From Deinococcus radiopugnans ATCC 19172 (GTDB taxonomy: Bacteria; Deinococcota; Deinococci; Deinococcales; Deinococcaceae), in NCBI RefSeq assembly GCF_006335125.1, contig NZ_VDMO01000044.1:1-14745 (forward strand): a stretch of DNA of 14,745 nt. Reading direction: 5' to 3'. Every line of letters begins with the position of its first letter. Position 1 is the first letter of the stretch. The notes beneath the pieces were generated by a model that saw nothing but the letters and a program-made list of their open reading frames with translations, ran no database searches and was not told the DNA's origin. Made by a program: the position numbers and the translations under genes. Below, piece by piece: positions 8,998 through 14,745 of the stretch.

Positions 8998-9833
8998 GGG
9001 AACTGTGGGTCATCGGGGACGTCCACGGCGCGTACAGCAAGTTGAGGGCCATGCTGCTGCGGGCGGGCCTGATCGATTTCGACGGCGGCTGGACGGCGGG
9101 GGACGCCCATCTGGTGTTTCTGGGCGATTACATGGACCGTGGCTCCCGTGGTGTGGAGGTGGTCCGCCTGATCCGCAGCCTGGAAGTGCAGGCCAGCGAG
9201 CATGGCGGTAAGGTCACCGCGCTGCTAGGCAACCATGAGGTCATGTTTCTGGCGGCGATCCTGTTCCGCCGCTCTGACCCGGAAGACGCGCTGGGCTTCC
9301 GCGACTACTGGCAGAGCAACGGCGGCCAGGACCGTGATCTGACCCTGCTGGACCCCGGCGATCTGGCGTGGCTGGAGGCCCGGCCCGCCATGGCCCTGGT
9401 CGACTCCTGGCTGATGGTCCACGCCGACAGCACGATGTACCTGCGGCTGGGCACCACCATCGCCCAGGTCAACGGGTACGTCCGGAGCCTTTTGCGAGGG
9501 CGCGACGCGGACGCCTGGGGATCGTTCCTCAATTCGTTTGCCGACCGCTTCGCCTTTGTGGTAGGCGGCGGCGAGCGGACGGCCCGCCGGACCCTGTCCA
9601 CCTTCGGCGGCCAGCACCTGGCGCACGGTCACACGCCCGTGTACGTGCTGCTCGACGAGTATCTGCACGGGCCGACGCTGGGGGCGGGCGCACCGATTCC
9701 CTACGCCGAGCGGCTGTGCGTGGCCCTGGACAGCGGCATGGCCTACCGCGACGACGCCGGCTTCATCGCCCGCCTGGATGACCGTGGCATCGCCGAGGTG
9801 ATCTCGAATCCGGGCAGCGGCCCGGCGTACTGA
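8994..9833 (+). CDS. calcineurin-like metallophosphoesterase (PPP/ApaH-like)
   Basis: 279-residue cytosolic phosphoesterase. The full motif series of the family is present: GDVHG (8-12), GDYMDRG (44-50), GNHE (79-82), a metal-ligand His in MVHAD (H143) and GHTP (212-215). This two-metal centre is shared by Ser/Thr protein phosphatases, ApaH-type dinucleotide hydrolases and bis-phosphate hydrolases; the GDYMDRG form points to the protein phosphatase/ApaH side, but the substrate is open. The TTG at 8994 is the only plausible start before the GDVHG strand and lacks a clear ribosome site, so translation may depend on the overlapping upstream ORF. It is separated from argF by 57 nt containing the argF promoter. 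Confidence 0.85.
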   Translation: MRELWVIGDVHGAYSKLRAMLLRAGLIDFDGGWTAGDAHLVFLGDYMDRGSRGVEVVRLIRSLEVQASEHGGKVTALLGNHEVMFLAAILFRRSDPEDALGFRDYWQSNGGQDRDLTLLDPGDLAWLEARPAMALVDSWLMVHADSTMYLRLGTTIAQVNGYVRSLLRGRDADAWGSFLNSFADRFAFVVGGGERTARRTLSTFGGQHLAHGHTPVYVLLDEYLHGPTLGAGAPIPYAERLCVALDSGMAYRDDAGFIARLDDRGIAEVISNPGSGPAY

Positions 9834-9853
9834 AGGGCTGGCAACACGAAGGG

Positions 9854-9867
9854 TGCATCTTTACTCG
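9854..9867 (+). promoter_or_regulatory. weak ARG-box-like sequence upstream of argF
   Basis: TGCATCTTTACTCG resembles the E. coli-type arginine repressor half-palindrome pattern TGAAT-N4-ATTCA (7 of 10 arm positions by eye). It covers the expected -35 region of the argF promoter, a sensible place for ArgR repression. The match is imperfect and could be accidental. Confidence 0.2.
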
Positions 9868-9876
9868 GCTGTCCTG

Positions 9877-9882
9877 TATACT
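9877..9882 (+). promoter_or_regulatory. -10 box TATACT of the argF operon
   Basis: TATACT is followed by 8 nt and the ATG at 9891, with no ribosome-binding site between. This supports the long ArgF start and a leaderless or nearly leaderless message. Confidence 0.55.
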
Positions 9883-9890
9883 CTTCCCTT

Positions 9891-10973
<1,083 letters not shown>

Positions 10974-10986
10974 AACAATAGGCCGC

Positions 10987-11490
10987 ATGGTGCAGGCTCT
11001 GGAATGGCTCGATCTGGTAGACGAGAATGATCAGGTGGTCGGCCAGATCACCCGTGACGACGCCTGGGCACAGCGGCGGGCAGTGCGGATGGTCAACGCC
11101 TTTCTGGTCAACCGGCGCGGTGAGCTGTGGATTCCGCGCCGCACCGCCTCCAAACGGATGTTTCCCAACTGTCTGAATATGAGCGTGGGAGGCCACGTCG
11201 AACGCGGCGAAACCTATCTCAGCGCCTTCAAGCGCGAGACGCACGAGGAACTGAATCTGAACGTGGACGCGCTGGACTGGCGGAAAATCGCCGCCTTTTC
11301 GCCGTTCGAGACGGGACTGAGCAGCTTCATGCGCGTCTATGAGATCAGGACTGACGCCGCGCACGACTTCAATTCCGCCGACTTCAGCGAGGCGTGGTGG
11401 CTGACGCCCGCCGAACTGCTGGACTGGATTGAGGCGGGCGAACCGGCCAAGGGTGATCTGGCCGAGCTGGTGCGGCGGTGCTTTCCATGA
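10987..11490 (+). CDS. Nudix hydrolase (YfcD/IDI-like)
   Basis: 167 residues. The Nudix box GGHVERGETYLSAFKRETHEEL spans about 68-89: GX5EX7REX2EE is intact, and the usual Gly before the last hydrophobic residue is Asn (N90). The N-terminus WLDLVDENDQVVGQITRDDA and PRRTASKRMFPNCLNMSVGG belong to the branch near YfcD and isopentenyl-diphosphate isomerase, but the IDI catalytic set is not evident, so a generic diphosphate hydrolase is the safer call. It starts 13 nt after the argF stop and its last codons overlap the GNAT start (ATGA at 11487-11490), so it is part of the operon. No arginine-related role is known for this branch. Confidence 0.85.
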   Translation: MVQALEWLDLVDENDQVVGQITRDDAWAQRRAVRMVNAFLVNRRGELWIPRRTASKRMFPNCLNMSVGGHVERGETYLSAFKRETHEELNLNVDALDWRKIAAFSPFETGLSSFMRVYEIRTDAAHDFNSADFSEAWWLTPAELLDWIEAGEPAKGDLAELVRRCFP

Positions 11491-12020
11491 GCGCCCACCG
11501 CGTCGTTCTGCGCCACCTGCGCCATGAAGACGCCCCCGCCTTCGTGGCCTACCGCAACGATCCCGAAGTCGCCCGGTTCCAGGCATGGACGCTGCCCTAC
11601 ACCCAGCGGCACGCCACAGCGTTGATTGACGCCATGCAGGCGCGCACGCCAGGGCAGCCGGGCTGGACGCAACTGGCCCTGGTGAACGCGCAGACGGACG
11701 AACTGATGGGCGATTTCGCGGTGAACGGCGCTTCCCCCAGCGAGGGCGTACAGGCCGAAGTCGGCTTCACGCTGGCCCGGCACGCCCAGGGCCGGGGGCT
11801 GGCCTCCGAGGGGCTGGGGCTGCTGCTGGCACACCTGTTCGGCCCATACGCCCTGCACCGCGTTTACGCCCATATCGATCCGCGCAACGCCCCCGCCGCC
11901 GCGCTGTTGACCCGCGCCAGCTTTCGCCATGAGGGCACGGCGCTGGAAAGCTACTGGCACCGCGGAGAGTGGACGGACGACGCGCTGTACGGCCTGCTGG
12001 CGAGGGAGTGGCAGGCGTGA
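11487..12020 (+). CDS. GNAT-family N-acetyltransferase (RimJ/RimL-like)
   Basis: 177 residues. Typical GNAT order: an N-terminal VLRHLRHEDAPAFVAYRNDPEVARF, a central beta strand QAEVGFTLARHAQGRGLASEG with the acetyl-CoA pyrophosphate loop QGRGLA at 101-106, then RVYAHIDPRNAPAAALLTRASFRHEG, whose Asn (134) is usual in the RimJ/L branch. The ATG at 11487 overlaps the Nudix stop as ATGA; a GTG 9 nt upstream is possible but less likely. The end overlaps the next gene as GTGA. Arginine synthesis uses acetylated intermediates, but this protein resembles protein or small-molecule acetyltransferases of the RimJ/L type rather than ArgA, so acetylglutamate synthesis should not be assumed. Confidence 0.85.
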   Translation: MSAHRVVLRHLRHEDAPAFVAYRNDPEVARFQAWTLPYTQRHATALIDAMQARTPGQPGWTQLALVNAQTDELMGDFAVNGASPSEGVQAEVGFTLARHAQGRGLASEGLGLLLAHLFGPYALHRVYAHIDPRNAPAAALLTRASFRHEGTALESYWHRGEWTDDALYGLLAREWQA

Positions 12021-12286
12021 GCTTAAATGACGCGCCGCATCTGATTGCACAGATTCATCTCCCTCCTGACCATCCCACCGTCTTCTTATACCGACGATTT
12101 GGAGAAAATGTCGGAGCTCTGGACGGTAGCACCTTCGCCTTCGCTCGCGCCAAGGAAATCCTCAACGCTTACGGGTGGTGGGAAACATCCGAACCTGTGG
12201 GCCTTGGAAGAGGGCAGACGCTGGAAATACTTGACATAGAGCTTTCAGCGCAAATCGTTCAACCCATTCTGGAGAACCCCCCATGA
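12017..12286 (+). CDS. small protein of unknown function inside the arg operon
   Basis: 89 residues from GTG 12017. I do not recognise a family. The chain has a mixed alpha/beta look: [18 protein letters not shown], then [21 protein letters not shown], then a strand-like [13 protein letters not shown]. There is no signal peptide or membrane helix. The start overlaps the GNAT stop (GTGA 12017-12020) and the stop overlaps the argC start (ATGA 12283-12286), which argues strongly that this frame is translated. The DNA 12021-12280 is about 53% G+C by hand count, well below its neighbours, which hints at later acquisition. A 64-codon frame at 12045-12239 overlaps it but lacks this coupling. Confidence 0.6.
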   Translation: MSLNDAPHLIAQIHLPPDHPTVFLYRRFGENVGALDGSTFAFARAKEILNAYGWWETSEPVGLGRGQTLEILDIELSAQIVQPILENPP

Positions 12287-13197
12287 CCCCCAAAATCTTC
12301 ATTGACGGCGAGGCCGGGACCACTGGCCTGCAAATTCGCGCCCGCCTTCAGGGCCGGGACGACCTGGAATTGTTGAGTATCGATCCGGCGCGGCGCAAGG
12401 ACGCCGGGGCGCGGGCCGAACTGCTGAACGCCGCCGACCTGAGCATCCTGTGTCTGCACGACGACGCGGCGCGTGAGGCGCTGAGCCTGACCACCAATCC
12501 GGCCTCGCGCCTGCTGGACGCCAGCACCGCCCACCGCACCGATCCGGCGTGGGTCTTCGGCTTTCCCGAGCTCAACGCAGAGCAGCCGGAACGCATCCGC
12601 ACGGCGCGGCTGGTCTCCAATCCGGGGTGCTACAGCACTGCGGCGATTGCGCTGATCGCCCCCCTGACGGCGGCGGGCCTGATTCCTGCCGACTTTCCGC
12701 TGCACATCCAGGGCTACAGCGGCTACAGCGGCGGCGGACGCGCGCTGGTAGACGCCCACGAACAGGGCACGGACCACCCCATGCGAGGCGATTTCATCAG
12801 CTACGGCCTGACGCTGGACCACAAGCACCTGCCCGAGATCGTGCGCTACGGCGGCCTGTCGCGGACCCCCATCTTCACGCCGCATGTGGGCGGCTGGGCG
12901 CAGGGCATGACGGTGAATCTCCCGCTGCATCTGGGCGAACTGGGCGTGACGGCGGACGCGTTGTGGGACGCGCTGGCCGCCCACTACGCTGGCCAGAACT
13001 ACGTGCGCGTCTGCCCGCCGTCGGAGAATCCCGCCGTCCTTGATCCACAGGCGCTGAACGACACCAACACGCTGGAGCTGTTCATCTACGCTTCTGGAGA
13101 CGGGCGGCGGGCCGTGCTGGCGGCGCGGCTGGACAACCTGGGCAAGGGGGCCAGCGGCGCGGCGGTGCAGAACCTGGAACTGATGCTGGGGCTGTAG
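12283..13197 (+). CDS. argC: N-acetyl-gamma-glutamyl-phosphate reductase, short (type 2) form
   Basis: 304 residues, the shorter ArgC class (about 310, against about 345 for the common form). It reduces N-acetylglutamyl phosphate with NADPH to the semialdehyde in ornithine synthesis. [16 protein letters not shown] (7-22) is the nucleotide-binding loop, SNPGCYST (112-119) holds catalytic Cys116, and [10 protein letters not shown] with downstream [12 protein letters not shown] complete the active site. GGAG 8 nt upstream supports the ATG at 12283, and the ATGA overlap couples it to the 89-residue gene. It is the last gene of the cluster begun by argF and converges with the methyltransferase gene 20 nt further on. 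Confidence 0.93.
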   Translation: MTPKIFIDGEAGTTGLQIRARLQGRDDLELLSIDPARRKDAGARAELLNAADLSILCLHDDAAREALSLTTNPASRLLDASTAHRTDPAWVFGFPELNAEQPERIRTARLVSNPGCYSTAAIALIAPLTAAGLIPADFPLHIQGYSGYSGGGRALVDAHEQGTDHPMRGDFISYGLTLDHKHLPEIVRYGGLSRTPIFTPHVGGWAQGMTVNLPLHLGELGVTADALWDALAAHYAGQNYVRVCPPSENPAVLDPQALNDTNTLELFIYASGDGRRAVLAARLDNLGKGASGAAVQNLELMLGL

Positions 13198-13217
13198 GAC
13201 ACAGCAGCCTGCATCCG

Positions 13218-13958
13218 CTACAGCGCCCGCGTCTGAAAGACCATCACCTCGCTGCCCTTCTCCAGCGGGCCGCCCTGAAAGCTGCCGGTCACGCGCGGCG
13301 ACTCGAAACCAGCAAAGCGCAGCAGCCACTCCACCTCGTAACGGGTGTAGTAGCGCTGGGTCAGCGTGTAGTGCCGCCGGGTCAACTGGCCGCCGGGCTG
13401 CGTGGTGTCGACGTGATACTCGGTGGTGATGTGCTGGCGCACCCGGTCATGCCGCTGCACCAGAAAGATGTCGGTGCGGCTGCCGTCCGGCGCGTGCAGG
13501 GTCTCGCCCTCGTGGCGCACGGTGTTGGGTTTGCCAAAGCGCGGCAGGTACAGGTCGAAGGCAAACCGGCCCCCTGGCACCAGATGGGCGCGCAGGTTTT
13601 CCAGTGCCCCCAGCTGCTCGTTGGGCGTGTACAGGTGCATCAGCGCGTTGAACGGGGCGATGACCAGCTCGAACCGCTGCTCCAGCCGGAAGGTCTGCAT
13701 GTCGCCCTGCACCAGCTGGAGCGTCTGCCCGCTTGCGGCGGCCCGCTCCTGCGCCCGCTCGATCATCCGCGCGCTGGGTTCCAGGCCGGTCACGTCCACG
13801 CCGCGTCTGGCCAGGTACGCGGTCACGCGCCCGGTGCCGGCCCCCACCTCCAGCACCGGTCCCGTCGCCCGCTCGGCCACGCCCGCGTAGAAGTGCAGGT
13901 CATCGCGGTACAGCGTGTACTGGTGGTCATACAGGTCGGCGAAGTCGTCGTAGTTCAC
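13218..13958 (-). CDS. class I SAM-dependent methyltransferase
   Basis: 246 residues from GTG 13958. The Rossmann methyltransferase fold is shown by motif I VLEVGAGTGR (35-44), the acidic residue E60 after strand 2 (VTGLEPS), GDMQTF (85-90) and the strand-4 motif LVIAPFNALMHL. The C-terminal part RRHYTLTQRYYTRYEVEWLLRFAGF is usual for small-molecule methyltransferases with an N-terminal YDDFADLYD helix. The substrate is unknown. The start GTG 13958 is chosen because TACCCT lies 7 nt upstream in the leaderless layout, and residues before it in a longer frame look non-coding. Convergent with argC. Confidence 0.85.
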   Translation of the reverse strand: MNYDDFADLYDHQYTLYRDDLHFYAGVAERATGPVLEVGAGTGRVTAYLARRGVDVTGLEPSARMIERAQERAAASGQTLQLVQGDMQTFRLEQRFELVIAPFNALMHLYTPNEQLGALENLRAHLVPGGRFAFDLYLPRFGKPNTVRHEGETLHAPDGSRTDIFLVQRHDRVRQHITTEYHVDTTQPGGQLTRRHYTLTQRYYTRYEVEWLLRFAGFESPRVTGSFQGGPLEKGSEVMVFQTRAL

Positions 13959-13965
13959 ACGGACC

Positions 13966-13971
13966 AGGGTA
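13966..13971 (-). promoter_or_regulatory. -10 box TACCCT of the methyltransferase gene
   Basis: On the minus strand, TACCCT is followed by 7 nt (GGTCCGT) and the GTG at 13958. The pattern matches the leaderless starts elsewhere in the window and supports the shorter protein. Confidence 0.4.
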
Positions 13972-14097
13972 GTGGCAAAGAGGCCGCAGAGTTTAGGCTG
14001 ATGCATGCCCCATCCCTTTGGGGGGCCGCCCACCGAACTGCTGGTGCTGGGCAGCGCCCACTTGACAGAACTGACATCTTGCAGTTTTAGGAAAGGA

Positions 14098-14160
14098 CGT
14101 CTGGAACGCGCTTTCGGCCCCATAGTGGGGTGTGATCCCAAAAGAACAGCGTTCCAGACG
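14098..14160 (+). repeat. inverted repeat bracketing the transposase start
   Basis: CGTCTGGAACGC (14098-14109) and GCGTTCCAGACG (14149-14160) are perfect 12-bp complements. Inside is a smaller hairpin, CCCCA-tag-TGGGG (14118-14130), directly before the GTG at 14132. In RNA this would bury the start codon region, a known way for insertion sequences to block translation from read-through messages. Confidence 0.6.
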
Positions 14161-14623
14161 ACTTTATTCTGACATCCTGCCCTGCTTTGCCCGCAAGCAA
14201 CATCGCGAATCGTTCGAGGTCTTCCTCGACCTGCTTCTGGATGGTTCCGGCAGACCCCTGCCGGAACGATCGACGGTCAAATCACCCTCGTCCATCAGTC
14301 GCTTCCTCAACCATGCGATCTGGAACACCCGGCAGCTCTGCCGGGTGATGCATCAGCACGCCCTTCAGACCTTACAAGACCTGTGGGGACAACAGCCTCA
14401 TCAGCGCCCTCGGCTGGAACTGTTGGTGGACCTCACCAGCCTGGAAAAGACGGGCAAGTTCAGCGAACTTGCCGATTGGGTCCACACCTACCACGGCGTC
14501 CGGGGGATCCATCTGGTCGTGCTGTACCTATGCTGTGGAGAACTCCGGCTGCCCTGGGCTTTTCAGATCTGGCGGGGGAAGGGGACCGCTTCTCCAGCCC
14601 AGCTCGCCCTGAAGTTAGGATAG
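14132..14623 (+). pseudogene. IS4/IS701-like DDE transposase, N-terminal fragment
   Basis: 163 codons from GTG 14132 to TAG. The segment ELLVDLTSLEKTGKF carries D100, probably the first catalytic Asp of the DDE set, followed by HLVVLYLCCGELRLPWAFQIWRGKG, typical of this superfamily. Complete transposases of this group run to more than 300 residues with a second Asp and a Glu further on; those are absent. The frame ends abruptly after QLALKLG in sequence that belongs to another element, so the gene is almost certainly inactive. The start lies within a stem-loop (14098-14160). The family name is from memory of motif style and could be off at subgroup level. Confidence 0.65.
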
Positions 14624-14633
14624 TTGGCTGGAA

Positions 14634-14745
14634 CTATGCCCGACAGGGGACGCCCTGCGGCTGTGATAGCCAGTCCCGCACCTTCCAGACGTGATCGGTC
14701 AGCCCGATCGTCATGGCCGGTGTGCGCTGGAGATACAGCTGACGT
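14634..14745 (-). CDS. C-terminal end of a second transposase (IS1-like), running off the window
   Basis: On the minus strand a frame enters from the right edge and ends at TAG 14636-14634. Its last 36 residues include RTPAMTIGLTDHVWKVRDWL, the TPAM-GLTDH-W motif found at the C-terminus of IS1-family-like transposases. Only the tail is visible, so activity cannot be judged. The opposite strand is the extension of the IS4-like fragment, now out of frame. Confidence 0.5.
   Translation of the reverse strand, partial: RQLYLQRTPAMTIGLTDHVWKVRDWLSQPQGVPCRA

Larger units (their letters stand above)
14098..14745. mobile_element. remnants of two insertion sequences, one apparently cut by the other
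   Basis: A transposase fragment on plus (14132-14623) abuts the C-terminal end of a different transposase on minus (14743 down to 14634), which continues past the window. The left limit of the first element is uncertain: it lies somewhere in the 14000-14098 stretch, and no terminal repeat could be defined. The join between the two lies near 14610-14633. Confidence 0.55.

Noticed and set aside
8843..9211. 122-codon plus-strand frame before and across the phosphoesterase start
   Set aside because: It is out of frame with the motif-bearing phosphoesterase, is Pro/Gly/Arg-rich and shows no domain.
12045..12239. 64-codon alternative frame inside the small arg-operon gene
   Set aside because: It lacks coupling to neighbours, while the other frame overlaps both adjacent genes at start and stop codons.
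13191..13205. GCTGT-aggac-ACAGC as a shared terminator for argC and the methyltransferase
   Set aside because: Only a 5-bp stem with no T-run on either side; too weak to call.
13959..14141. 61-residue extension of the methyltransferase
   Set aside because: It crosses the TACCCT box and the transposase hairpin, has unrelated composition, and the family begins at YDDFADLYD.

Overview
The window looks like chromosomal DNA from a Deinococcus-type bacterium. The evidence is high G+C in the coding regions, an ornithine carbamoyltransferase whose phosphate loop reads SLRTRTT as I recall for Thermus, HspR-like MerR proteins, and many start codons 6-8 nt downstream of a TANNNT -10 box. That last pattern is the leaderless-mRNA pattern described for Deinococcus. 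The genus is an inference from these traits; no database search was run.

Layout. (1) 115-891, minus: a MerR regulator with a GyrI-like effector domain, divergent from (2) a glycerol-phosphate uptake cluster on plus: ugpQ-type phosphodiesterase (977-1657), UgpB-like binding protein (1730-3028), then UgpA and UgpE permeases (3197-4994). The ABC ATPase is absent. A hairpin terminator and a second promoter lie between ugpB and ugpA, and a terminator follows ugpE. (3) kptA, RNA 2'-phosphotransferase (5140-5652). (4) A GC-rich spacer without a gene, then the minus-strand pair M20 peptidase then purN (7900 down to 5914). (5) Divergent from it, a MerR/HspR protein built of two nearly identical copies (8020-8766). 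(6) A calcineurin-like phosphoesterase (8994-9833), possibly preceded by a coupled 43-codon ORF. (7) A tightly packed plus-strand arginine cluster: argF with a Lys-rich N-terminal extension, a Nudix hydrolase, a GNAT acetyltransferase, an 89-codon gene of unknown function and a short-type argC (9891-13197), with stop/start overlaps at the last three junctions. (8) A convergent SAM methyltransferase (13958 down to 13218). (9) A mobile-element patch at the right end: an IS4/IS701-like transposase fragment cut short next to the C-terminal end of another transposase on the opposite strand.

How parts work together: UgpQ would release sn-glycerol 3-phosphate from glycerophosphodiesters, and UgpB/A/E would import it with an ATPase encoded elsewhere. 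ArgF and ArgC are two steps of arginine synthesis; the three genes between them have no known arginine role. Nothing here is a clearly new defence or biosynthetic system. The most unusual items are the tandem HspR-like regulator, the two-promoter arrangement of the ugp cluster, the basic tail on ArgF, and the small low-G+C gene wedged into the arg operon.
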